Notes: generated by a model from the letters alone, not told the origin. Positions 1 through 6,394 are shown, counted from the stretch's first letter. The stretch is DNA of 6,645 nucleotides from CAXPZW01 sp049594615 (GCA_049594615.1 JBMYJR010000084.1:1-6645), one strand, 5' to 3'. Program-made: numbers and translations.

Positions 1-286
1 GCGCGGCGTCGGTGCCACGCGCCATGCCCAGTTGATCCAGCAGGCGGTCGTAATGGTCTTTGAGGGCGACTTCGAAGCGTTGGCCGTTGACCTCGACTAC
101 TGAGGACTTGCCTTCGCCGGCTTCGCTGCGCACGTGGACCGAGCGTCCGTCCACCAGCAGGTGGCGGCTGCCGTCTGCGAGGTGTTCCACGTCCACCGAA
201 ACCGGTGATCCGTTTACCGTCCATTGTCCCGAGTCGGCGTCGTGCTCCAGCTGGTACACGCGGCCTGAAATGTGCGCTTCGATCAT
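1..286 (-). CDS. Biotin carboxyl carrier-like subunit of an acyl-CoA carboxylase (partial, N-terminal 95 residues)
   Basis: The visible part starts MIEAHISGRVYQLE and holds two short beta-rich repeats, one around residues 1-50 and one around residues 62-75 (VEVNGQRFEVAL). These are followed by a helix, residues 77-88 (DHYDRLLDQLGM). This layout matches the N-terminal region of Bacteroidota biotin/lipoyl-attachment proteins, which serve as the carrier subunit of acetyl- or propionyl-CoA carboxylases. In those proteins an Ala/Pro-rich linker and a C-terminal biotinyl domain with an AMKM lysine follow, and the whole protein is about 160 residues. The biotin domain would lie beyond the left edge, so the key lysine cannot be checked. 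I chose the ATG at 286 because the family usually starts right at this first beta-strand. The frame stays open further upstream, but that stretch runs through the promoter region into the opposite-strand gene. The acyl substrate cannot be told from this part. Confidence 0.72.
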   Translation of the reverse strand, partial: MIEAHISGRVYQLEHDADSGQWTVNGSPVSVDVEHLADGSRHLLVDGRSVHVRSEAGEGKSSVVEVNGQRFEVALKDHYDRLLDQLGMARGTDAA

Positions 287-292
287 AGCACG

Positions 293-300
293 CGAATTTA
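293..300 (-). promoter_or_regulatory. Possible Bacteroidota -7 box for the carrier-protein gene
   Basis: Read on the minus strand this is TAAATTCG, one mismatch from the Bacteroidota -7 consensus TAnnTTTG, and it ends 6 nt before the ATG at 286. I see no clear TTG-type -33 element at the usual spacing. If used, it would give an almost leaderless mRNA. Short AT-rich matches occur by chance, so this is weak. Confidence 0.25.
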
Positions 301-387
301 CTGCATTCGGTGCGGAGGCCTCATTGAAGCGTGGTCCGCTTTGCTTTTTTTGCGTGGCGTGCGCCAACATCAGCACAAGGGATGCTG

Positions 388-395
388 TATTTTTA
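388..395 (+). promoter_or_regulatory. Possible Bacteroidota -7 box for the lipoprotein-TPR-tlyA-barrel operon
   Basis: TATTTTTA matches the -7 consensus TAnnTTTG except at the last base and ends 8 nt before the ATG at 404. The nearest upstream TTTG (349-352) is 35 nt away, too far for a standard -33 element. No Shine-Dalgarno sequence lies before the ATG, as is common in Bacteroidota. A promoter is expected here because the region separates divergent genes, but the exact box is uncertain. Confidence 0.25.
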
Positions 396-403
396 CCAGA
401 CGC

Positions 404-985
404 ATGAAAAAACGACTGACCTATCCTGTTTTCTTTTTGCTCGTGTTGGTCTTGGCCTCCTGCCAGCGCCAACCGGACTACTTGTCGGAGATGGATGCGC
501 TCGACAGCGCCCTGCTGCGGGTGGATTCGGCCGCGACGGTGTTTGAAGCCGTGAGTTTAGAGCGGGGCATCGAGCTCAACCAAACCATCAACGGCGAGGT
601 GAAACGTGTGGCCGCAGCCTTCACCGCCGAGATGGACAAGAACACCGCCATGCTCATCTCCCAGTACAAGAGCACCGCCAACATTGTCAAAGACTGGAGC
701 AGCAAACACCGCCGCATCGGCAAGGAAATCCAGCGCACCCGTCACCAACTTTCCAACTTGCGCGACGCGTTGAAGATTGGGGCAACCGAAGACAGCGAGG
801 GCACCGCGTTCACTCCGGAATATGTGGACCGCGTGTTCAACCAAGAAATCACCGTGGCAGGGCATTTGGTGGACCAGATCCACGACATGGCCGGACGCCT
901 TGAGCGCGCCGAGTCGAGCTACGCCTCCATGCAACCGCAAGTCCAACAGGTCTTGGACGGCTTGCCCGCAACCCCGGCCGAATAA
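404..985 (+). CDS. Small helical outer-membrane lipoprotein of unknown function
   Basis: This is a 193-residue predicted lipoprotein. The N-terminus (MKKR, then a hydrophobic run at residues 8-18) ends in the lipobox L17-A18-S19-C20, so signal peptidase II would cleave before Cys20. Gln rather than Asp at +2 fits transfer to the outer membrane. The mature part (21-193) is almost entirely charged, amphipathic helix with long stretches rich in Glu, Lys, Arg and Gln (about 45-125 and 138-185), suggesting a helical bundle or coiled coil. No catalytic motif is visible. The frame is open upstream from 272, but the ATG at 404 is chosen because it gives a textbook lipoprotein signal, whereas the longer form would bury it and overlap the divergent gene. 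It is the first gene of the operon, and its stop lies 3 nt before the TPR gene, so the two products may work together in the envelope. I do not recognise a named family. Confidence 0.85.
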   Translation: MKKRLTYPVFFLLVLVLASCQRQPDYLSEMDALDSALLRVDSAATVFEAVSLERGIELNQTINGEVKRVAAAFTAEMDKNTAMLISQYKSTANIVKDWSSKHRRIGKEIQRTRHQLSNLRDALKIGATEDSEGTAFTPEYVDRVFNQEITVAGHLVDQIHDMAGRLERAESSYASMQPQVQQVLDGLPATPAE

Positions 986-988
986 GCG

Positions 989-2806
989 ATGATGAAACAA
1001 CTGCTCCTGCTGGCCACTGTGCTCCTGTGCAGTTTGGGCGCCGTGGCCCAGACCGACCTCGAGTTGGCCGAGTACTACTACAACAACGGCGAGTTTGAAC
1101 AGGCCCGCCTGTACTACGACAAGATTTGGAAGGTCAACAAAACCAACAAAGTCTACGAGAAGTACCTGGGCACCCTGGTCAACCTGGGCGAGCTGGACGA
1201 GGCCGAAAAAATGGTCAAGCGCAAGCTCAAGACCTCGCGTTACAACAAAGCCAATGTGTACGTGGATTTGGGGGAGCTGTACCTCAAATTCGGCAAGGAC
1301 GACAAGGCCTATTCGGCGTTTGACGACGCCGTTTCCGCACTCGAACCCGGCCGCTCCAACGGCAGCAGGCTCGGCCGCGCCTTCATCGACATCAACGAAT
1401 ACCAATACGCCCTCAAGGCCTACGAAAAGGCCCGCCGCATTGACAACGACGGCTACGGCTTCTTCTACGAGATGGCCCAGCTGCAAGGCATCATGGGCAA
1501 CCACCAGGGCATGGTGGAGAGCTACCTGGACCTGCTTCGCGACGCGCCCAACTACGCGCAAACCGTGCAAAACAGCATGAACCGGTTGCTCAATGTGGTG
1601 GAGGACGAGAAGAATGCCGACATGGTCCGCGGCGCCGTGCTCAAACGCGTGCAGCGTGACCCCGAGGTCACCATCTACTCAGAGCTGCTCATCTGGCTTT
1701 ACCTCCAGCGCAAGGAATTCTCCGGCGCCCTCACCCAAGCCAAGGCGCTCGACCGCCGCTTGAACGAGACCGGCAGCCGCATCATCAACATTGCCGAACT
1801 GGCGGTGAGCAACGACGACTTTACCGCCGCCAAGGAGGCCTACAACTACATCATCTCCAAAGGCCAAACCTGCGAGTACTACATGATCGCGCGCACCGAT
1901 CTGCTCCAAACCACCCTGGCCGAGATCACCAGAGCACCCAGCCCCAATCTGGACGAGCTGCAAAACCTGGCCACCACCTACGAAGCGGCCTTGGATGAAC
2001 TGGGCCGCACCCAGCACTCGGCCATCATGATCAAGGAGTTGGCCCACATCAAAGGCTTCTACCTGGGCCAGTCCGACGAGGCCGTAGACTTGCTCGAAGA
2101 AACCGTGAAGATTCCCGGGCTCAACCCGCGCGTCCAAGGCGTGTGCAAGTTGGAGTTGGCCGATAACCTCATTTTGGACGGCGACATTTGGGAAGCTTCC
2201 TTGCTCTACTCCCAGGTGGAACTCGACTTCAAGGAAGACCCCCTCGGCCACGAAGCCAAGTACCGCAACGCCAAGGTCAGCTACTACACCGGCGATTTTG
2301 AGTGGGCCCAAGCCCAGCTGGACGTGCTCAAGGCGTCCACCACCAAGCTGATCTCCAACGACGCCATTGACCTGTCGCTGCTGATCACCGACAACTTCAA
2401 CATGGACACCACCACCGTGGCCATGATGCTCTACGCCCAGGCCGATTTGCTTGCGTTCCAGAACCAAACCGGTGAGGCGTTTGCCAAGCTCGACTCCATC
2501 ACCACCCTGTTTCCCGGCCACACCCTGACCGACGAAATCCTGATGATGAAGGCCGACATCTACACCCGCCAGGGCAAGTTTGAGGTGGCCGTAGAGCTGC
2601 TCCAAGAAGTGATCGACCTGCACTTTGTCGACATCCTCGGCGACGATGCCGTGTTCAAACTCGCCGAGCTCAACCACTACCAGTTTGGCGACCTCGACGC
2701 CGCCAAGGAGCTCTACAACAAACTCCTGTTGGATTACCCCGGCAGCTTGTATGTGGTGGAGGCCCGCAAGCGCTTCCGTCAACTGCGCGGCGACGCCATC
2801 AACTGA
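989..2806 (+). CDS. Exported tetratricopeptide-repeat (TPR) protein
   Basis: The 605-residue product has a Sec signal peptide: M-M-K-Q, a Leu-rich core at residues 5-16, and an A18-V19-A20 site with Gln21 as first mature residue. It has no lipobox, so it is probably periplasmic or loosely bound to the outer membrane. The rest is a helical solenoid. TPR-like helix pairs are clear near the N-terminus (about 24-48, LAEYYYNNGEFEQARLYY; 56-80, LGELDEAEKM; 88-115, LGELYLKFGKDDKAYSAF). Others occur at about 130-155, in the middle, and at the C-terminus (about 552-605, LAELNHYQFGDLDAAKELYN followed by a YPGS turn, as in BamD/YbgF-type TPRs). TPRs bind proteins or peptides; no enzyme domain is seen. 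It starts 3 nt after the lipoprotein stop, and its TGA shares one base with the tlyA ATG, so it is probably cotranslated with both. A scaffold role in the envelope is inference. A second ATG directly follows the first and would serve equally well. Confidence 0.88.
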   Translation: MMKQLLLLATVLLCSLGAVAQTDLELAEYYYNNGEFEQARLYYDKIWKVNKTNKVYEKYLGTLVNLGELDEAEKMVKRKLKTSRYNKANVYVDLGELYLKFGKDDKAYSAFDDAVSALEPGRSNGSRLGRAFIDINEYQYALKAYEKARRIDNDGYGFFYEMAQLQGIMGNHQGMVESYLDLLRDAPNYAQTVQNSMNRLLNVVEDEKNADMVRGAVLKRVQRDPEVTIYSELLIWLYLQRKEFSGALTQAKALDRRLNETGSRIINIAELAVSNDDFTAAKEAYNYIISKGQTCEYYMIARTDLLQTTLAEITRAPSPNLDELQNLATTYEAALDELGRTQHSAIMIKELAHIKGFYLGQSDEAVDLLEETVKIPGLNPRVQGVCKLELADNLILDGDIWEASLLYSQVELDFKEDPLGHEAKYRNAKVSYYTGDFEWAQAQLDVLKASTTKLISNDAIDLSLLITDNFNMDTTTVAMMLYAQADLLAFQNQTGEAFAKLDSITTLFPGHTLTDEILMMKADIYTRQGKFEVAVELLQEVIDLHFVDILGDDAVFKLAELNHYQFGDLDAAKELYNKLLLDYPGSLYVVEARKRFRQLRGDAIN

Positions 2807-3537
2807 TGCTTCGCCTGGACCAGCTCGCGTTTGACCGCGGCCACTTTCGCTCCCGCCAACGTGCGGCAGACTACATCCGTGAACACGGCGTGCAAGTGGA
2901 CGGTGCCCTGGTGCGCAAACCCGGCCGCAAATACCCACCTGAAGTTTCGCTTGCCCTGCCCGTGCCGCCCATGCCTTGGGTGTCCCGCGGCGCGTTGAAA
3001 CTGCTGGGCGCGCTGGAAACCTGGTCCATTGATTTGGAAGGCGCCCGCGTGCTGGACATCGGCTCCTCCACGGGCGGATTTACCCAAGTGGCCCTGTCCA
3101 AAGGCGCCACGCACGTAGTGGCCGTAGACACCGGCACCGACCAACTCGCCCCCGAACTGCGCGCGGATGCCCGCATCACCTTGCGCGAACAAACCGACTT
3201 CCGTTCCCTGACGCCGTCCGACACGGCAGGCTGCACCCACTTTGTGTGCGACGTGTCCTTCATTTCCCTGCGGCATATTTTGCCCGGGCTGCCCGCGTTG
3301 TTTCCAACAGGAGGCAGTGGGGTAGTGCTCGTCAAACCGCAATTTGAAGCCGGCCCCGAACACGTGGGCAAAAACGGCATCGTGCGCGACGCAGCCGTGC
3401 AAGCGCGGGTGTTGGAAGAGGTGCTCGCACTGGCAAAATCTGTGGGGTTCCATATCAAGGGCCAATGCGACAGCCCCATCTCGGGGGGCGATGGCAACCG
3501 CGAGTTCTTGCTTTGGCTAGCTTTGCGGCCGTCATGA
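2806..3537 (+). CDS. tlyA: TlyA-family rRNA (cytidine-2'-O)-methyltransferase
   Basis: Known TlyA enzymes use S-adenosylmethionine to 2'-O-methylate cytidines in 23S rRNA, and in some lineages also in 16S rRNA. An N-terminal S4 RNA-binding domain occupies about residues 1-50 (RLDQLAFDRGHFRSRQRAADY), and an FtsJ-type Rossmann domain follows. Visible motifs are the SAM loop D84-IGSSTGGF, the acidic motif AVD108, CDVSFISL around 148-155, LVKPQFE (175-181), GIVRD (191-195) and the C-terminal SPISGGDGNREF (223-234). The catalytic tetrad K65-D149-K177-E233 is complete, with nearly the same spacing as K69-D154-K182-E238 of Mycobacterium tuberculosis TlyA. At 243 residues it is slightly shorter than usual but looks complete. 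The linker reads MPWV where the mycobacterial protein has RAWV. The ATG overlaps the TPR stop by one base (TGATG), implying translational coupling. Old 'hemolysin' annotations of this family are misleading. The exact nucleotide modified here is unknown. Confidence 0.93.
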   Translation: MLRLDQLAFDRGHFRSRQRAADYIREHGVQVDGALVRKPGRKYPPEVSLALPVPPMPWVSRGALKLLGALETWSIDLEGARVLDIGSSTGGFTQVALSKGATHVVAVDTGTDQLAPELRADARITLREQTDFRSLTPSDTAGCTHFVCDVSFISLRHILPGLPALFPTGGSGVVLVKPQFEAGPEHVGKNGIVRDAAVQARVLEEVLALAKSVGFHIKGQCDSPISGGDGNREFLLWLALRPS

Positions 3538-4225
3538 GAGCGTTGTTCCTTGGACTGTTGCTGTGCGCATCCGTGGGGGTGCAGGCACAAACCGTGGAGG
3601 CCATTGCCTTCGACGGGCTCAACCGCCTCAAACCCGATTTCCTCGCGCATTTTCTGGATTGCCAAGTGGGCCAGCCCGTGGATTCGGTGCAAAGCGCGCA
3701 GGATTGCTTGGTACTGCGCCGCTTGCCCGCGGTCTTCCACGCCCACGTGCGCTGGGAGGAACGCGACGGCAAATTCACCCAGGTTTACTTCATCGATGAG
3801 GTGTTTACCCTGCTGCCCTATGTGAACGTGGGCCAGGGCGGGGCCGTCTCCAGCCGCACTGTGCAGTTGGGCGTGGCCGAGTTCAACGCGTTTGGACGCG
3901 GCGTGTGGCTCACCGCAGACTACCAGTACAAAGAATTGCATTCGGTCTCGCTCGGCGGAATGATCCCGTACATCGGCGGGCGTCCTTGGAACGTGTCGCT
4001 GACCGCGAAGCATTGGAACACGGTGGAACCGCTCTACTTCGGGGCAGATGCCGTGCGCTACCATTACCGCAACCGCTTGGTGCAGGTGGGGCTGGAACGC
4101 GAGTTTGCCTTCCGCACGCGGGTGGGTGCCCGGGTATCGGTGTTTGACGAGACCTACACCCAAATGGAGACCGGTGCGGTGGACGTTGCACCAGAGTATG
4201 CTTATTTTGAAAAATCCCTGCTCCA
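3534..4225 (+). CDS. Outer-membrane beta-barrel protein with POTRA domain, Omp85/BamA-TamA-like (5' part, up to assembly gap)
   Basis: This is the N-terminal part, about 230 residues, of a protein that continues after the N gap in another frame. The ATG overlaps the tlyA stop (ATGA, 4 nt) and is followed by a signal peptide (MRALFLGLLL core, cleavage after V16-Q17-A18). Residues 20-89 look like one POTRA domain: a strand (VEAIAFDGL), two helices (about 31-60) and a strand pair ending VYFIDE. From about residue 93 the sequence alternates as in barrel strands (LLPYVNVGQGG, GVWLTADYQY, WNVSLTAKHW, RVGARVSVFDETY). The family inserts or exports proteins at the outer membrane. One POTRA and about 412 residues make this much smaller than BamA (about 800), so it is not the housekeeping BamA and its substrate is unknown. 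An in-frame ATG at 3465 would bury the signal peptide and is rejected. Reading the left frame through the Ns to 4349 gives meaningless Ser/Thr/Trp-rich protein. Confidence 0.82.
4159..4225 (+). repeat. Left copy of a 67-bp segment duplicated across the assembly gap
   Basis: This segment aligns without gaps to 4236-4302, with 46 of 67 identical bases by my hand count. It encodes MET, then VDVAP and YFEKSLL; the right copy encodes MEME, VDVAP and YFEKSLL at the same positions. Many differences are at third codon positions. The last 35 bases here prefer A/T-ending codons (GCA, CCA, TAT, GCT, TTT, AAA), unlike the rest of the gene. It is most likely the end of one contig that overlaps a divergent version of the same locus, not a true biological repeat. 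Confidence 0.85.
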
Positions 4226-4235
4226 NNNNNNNNNN
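4226..4235. other. Scaffold gap of 10 Ns
   Basis: Ten consecutive N characters interrupt the beta-barrel gene. A round number of Ns is typical of a scaffolder placeholder whose true length is unknown. Because both flanks hold the same coding segment, the real gap length is probably negative (about -67 bp), meaning overlapping contig ends. Confidence 0.97.
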
Positions 4236-4302
4236 CCCGGATGGAAATGGAGTACGTGGACGTTGCGCCCAAGCGCGAGTACTTCGAAAAGTCCCTGCTC
4301 CA
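4236..4302 (+). repeat. Right copy of the 67-bp segment duplicated across the assembly gap
   Basis: This copy begins at the very first base after the Ns and is homologous to 4159-4225, which ends at the last base before the Ns. Its codon use (GCG, CCC, CGC, TAC, TTC, AAG) is GC-ending and agrees with the rest of the gene, so this is probably the native version of the segment. Confidence 0.85.
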
Positions 4303-4849
4303 GTTCTACGCCGTGGACCAGCACATCGACTGGCATTTCTTTTACCTGAATGGCACCGAAGTGGAGTTCCGCGGCACCACCGTGTTCAACGAGACCCTGC
4401 CCGAGGAGCGCTTCTACCAGGGCGACCTCATTGCCAAGGCCTACCGCCACAAGCGCGAACGCTGGAATTCAGCGTACCGACTGACCTTGGGTGTGGCCAC
4501 CAACACCGAGAGTCCCTATGCGCCGTACGTGTTCGACAGCCAGCTGAACGTGCGCGGCGCGGGCGACCGCGTGGCCCGTGGCACGGCCGGTGTGTTCGCC
4601 ACCGCAGAGTGGCGCTGGACCGCGTTTGACCGCGATTGGTGGGCACTCCAACTTGTGGGGTATTCCGACATCGGATGGCTGCGCACCGCCGCCAATGCCC
4701 GCATGGACGAGCAGCCCGAATGGTTCGGTGGTGCAGGGGTGCGCGTGCACGCCAAGCGCTTCTACAACGCGGTGTTGCGGGTGGACTATGGCGCGTCGCC
4801 GATCACCGGCACACACGGGCTCACCTTTGGGTTGGGGCAGTTCTTTTAG
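4236..4849 (+). CDS. Outer-membrane beta-barrel protein, Omp85/BamA-TamA-like (3' part, after assembly gap)
   Basis: This is the C-terminal half of the barrel protein that starts at 3534. From the in-frame ATG at 4241 it encodes 202 residues; that ATG is internal to the gene, not a real start, because no signal peptide follows. The sequence shows amphipathic barrel strands with aromatic girdles (HIDWHFFYLNGTEVEF, SAYRLTLGVATN, GTAGVFATAEWRW, WWALQLVGYSDIGW, RFYNAVLRVDYG). It ends in GLTFGLGQFF, with the terminal Phe typical of outer-membrane proteins recognised by the BAM machinery. Joining codon 210 of the 5' part to this part after removing the 77-nt duplicate plus gap gives one 412-residue protein. 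I therefore treat the frameshift as an assembly artefact and not as a pseudogene. The TAG overlaps the convergent gene's stop by 4 nt, leaving no room for a terminator between them. Confidence 0.82.
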
Positions 4850-6372
4850 GCGGTTTCCTCCCGGCCAAATTCGCGGATGGTGGCAATCAGCACCTCGTAG
4901 TAATCCATGCGCAGCATTTTGCTCTTGAGCCAGCAATAGAAGGTCATGGCCTGGATGTCTTCTTGGTCGCCGGGCAGGCGGGTGATGGTTTCGTCCACGT
5001 GGCTGGAGAACTCCGCTGAGGCCACCACTTCCGGCTTTTCGATCACCGCGCGGATAAAGCGCATGAAGATGTGCGCACGTTGGTACATGACGTTTTTCAG
5101 GAACGAGCCAAAGTAACGTTCGGCGGCGCGGATGCGGTTGAGCGCGATTTCTGGGTGGCCGAGCTCCACTTGGATGATGATTTCGATGAGGTTCTTTTTG
5201 AACCGCCACTCCTTGCCCATTTTCTTTTCCATCCAATGGTCGGTGTGGCCTTGGTCCTGCAGGATGCGGTTGGCCATGCGGTAGTCCGCAGCTTGAAAGT
5301 GGTAAACGGCCAGGTTCAGGCTCATGTTCAACCGGTCCTCCACTTGCAGGCGCAGGCTGGTATCTTCCAAGGTTTCGGTCAGCAGGCGGACGGCGGCGCT
5401 GTTGTTGCCGCTGTAGCTCTCTACGGCCGCCTTGAGCAGCACGTACTTGGGGTAGAAGCGGCTGAAGTAGATGGCGTTGTACGCGTGCAACTGCTCGCCC
5501 AGGATGCGCAGGTACTCGCGCGCGGCGTTGAATTTGCGGTTGCGGTACAGCACATGCGAGATCATGTAGAGGAACCACAGGTGATGCTGGTGGTCCTTCT
5601 TCTCAAACCCGCCCGATTCCAAGAGGCCATTGTAGAGCTCCAGCACGTACGGTTCAAACTGGTGGTATTCCTTGGAGGCGATGACCGCGCTGCGGGTGAT
5701 TTGGGCCACCCGGTAGAGGAAGGCCGGTTTCATCTGCACGGTTTTGCCCAGGCCAAATTCCACCAGGGTGTCGCGGGTGATGGCCTGCAGCTCACCGGGT
5801 TTTCCGCTGAGTCGTGCGTCGGCCAGTTTGCTGCGGATGAGGCTGTAGGCGAGGGTGGCGCGTTCGTCCAGGTCCTCCATGCGTTTGTTTTCCTGCCACT
5901 CGGGGATGAGGTGGGTCAGGTCCAGCCCGAGTTCGGTGGCATGCTGGATCTGCAAGCCCAAGCACTGGTTGAGCAGGGCATACCGCTCGTTCTTGCGGGC
6001 CAGCTCTGTGGCCTTGTCCAGGTACTTGGCGGCAATGTCAAATTGGGTGCGAACCAGCATGAAGCGCGCCATGCTCAGCATGCCCCCAATGGCCGATTCT
6101 GAGGTGGTATCCACGTCCATTTCCTTGAGCACCACAAACTCCAGCAGGTGTTTGGTCAGGCGCTTGCGCAGGGTGTGGTACGCATTCATGTTGACCGGGC
6201 TGTACAGGCGTCCGGCCACTTCGCGCGCCTTGAGTTTGGCGCCGCTGGAGAGGATGTCGAAGAGTTCCAAATCCTTGCGCTCGTTGCGGAAGCGCTGGCG
6301 CTGGATGAAGGCGCGGAACTCCTTTTTCTCGTCCGGTTTGAGGGTCAATATGGTCTCGCGGAGGATGTCCAT
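4846..6372 (-). CDS. Uncharacterised cytosolic helical-repeat protein (TPR-like), 508 residues
   Basis: I cannot name this protein. The chosen start gives MDILRETIL, then a conserved-looking N-terminal block, residues 12-41 (KPDEKKEFRAFIQRQRFRN, then RKDLELFDIL), and a basic helix at 65-79 (YHTLRKRLTKHLLEF). The block resembles the N-terminus of uncharacterised Bacteroidota proteins; that is from memory and not searched. The remainder is all-helical with TPR-like pairs (for example FDIAAKYLDKATELARKNER, YRNRKFNAAREYLRILGEQL, YHFQAADYRMANRILQDQGH), suggesting a solenoid that binds a protein or RNA. There is no signal peptide, membrane segment or catalytic motif. The frame stays open upstream to an ATG at 6591, but that extension crosses the intergenic region into the opposite gene and reads as low-complexity non-protein sequence, so the ATG at 6372 is preferred. 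No Shine-Dalgarno is seen. It is transcribed alone, divergent from the transporter and convergent with the barrel gene. Confidence 0.85.
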   Translation of the reverse strand: MDILRETILTLKPDEKKEFRAFIQRQRFRNERKDLELFDILSSGAKLKAREVAGRLYSPVNMNAYHTLRKRLTKHLLEFVVLKEMDVDTTSESAIGGMLSMARFMLVRTQFDIAAKYLDKATELARKNERYALLNQCLGLQIQHATELGLDLTHLIPEWQENKRMEDLDERATLAYSLIRSKLADARLSGKPGELQAITRDTLVEFGLGKTVQMKPAFLYRVAQITRSAVIASKEYHQFEPYVLELYNGLLESGGFEKKDHQHHLWFLYMISHVLYRNRKFNAAREYLRILGEQLHAYNAIYFSRFYPKYVLLKAAVESYSGNNSAAVRLLTETLEDTSLRLQVEDRLNMSLNLAVYHFQAADYRMANRILQDQGHTDHWMEKKMGKEWRFKKNLIEIIIQVELGHPEIALNRIRAAERYFGSFLKNVMYQRAHIFMRFIRAVIEKPEVVASAEFSSHVDETITRLPGDQEDIQAMTFYCWLKSKMLRMDYYEVLIATIREFGREETA

Positions 6373-6381
6373 TGCAAAATC
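6373..6381 (-). promoter_or_regulatory. AT-rich -7-like element just before the helical-repeat gene
   Basis: On the minus strand TAGATTTTG lies at about 6376-6384, two bases before the ATG at 6372. It resembles TAnnTTTG with one extra T. A TTG about 23 nt further upstream is slightly too far for a standard -33 element. If it is a promoter, the mRNA would be leaderless; it could equally be an AT-rich translation enhancer. Confidence 0.18.
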
Positions 6382-6394
6382 TAACGTACGTAAA

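Noticed and set aside
287..403. Upstream in-frame extension of the biotin-carrier gene, including an ATG within the intergenic region
   Set aside because: The extension lies over the divergent promoter region and reads as non-conserved-looking sequence. The first beta-strand of the family begins directly at the ATG at 286.
557..1570. 337-codon open frame on the minus strand
   Set aside because: It is antisense to the lipoprotein and TPR genes. Its Val/Gly/Leu/His-rich sequence lacks domain features and is what GC-biased codon use produces on the opposite strand.
1679..2938. 419-codon open frame on the minus strand
   Set aside because: It is antisense to the TPR gene, with the same Val/Gly-rich shadow composition and no recognisable motif; the TPR repeats and signal peptide on the plus strand are convincing.
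2871..4163. 430-codon open frame on the minus strand
   Set aside because: It covers the tlyA gene and the barrel gene's 5' part in antisense. TlyA has all family motifs on the plus strand, so this frame is a shadow.
4159..4302. A genuine tandem duplication or programmed frameshift in the barrel gene
   Set aside because: Homology begins and ends exactly at the gap borders, and collapsing the copies restores one frame. That coincidence is far better explained by overlapping contig ends; only spanning reads could revive the idea.
4850..4900. Bidirectional terminator between the convergent genes
   Set aside because: I found no stem-loop followed by a T-run near the junction; the short TTCTTTT run at 4841-4847 is coding and has no hairpin before it.
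4469..5578. 369-codon minus-strand frame spanning the convergent junction
   Set aside because: It runs antisense to the barrel gene and out of frame with the 508-residue gene. Its Pro/Arg/His-rich composition is typical of an out-of-frame read in GC-rich DNA.
5071..6102. 343-codon plus-strand frame inside the helical-repeat gene
   Set aside because: It is antisense to a gene with clear helical-repeat protein sequence, and its Val/Gly/Ala/His-rich content shows no family features.
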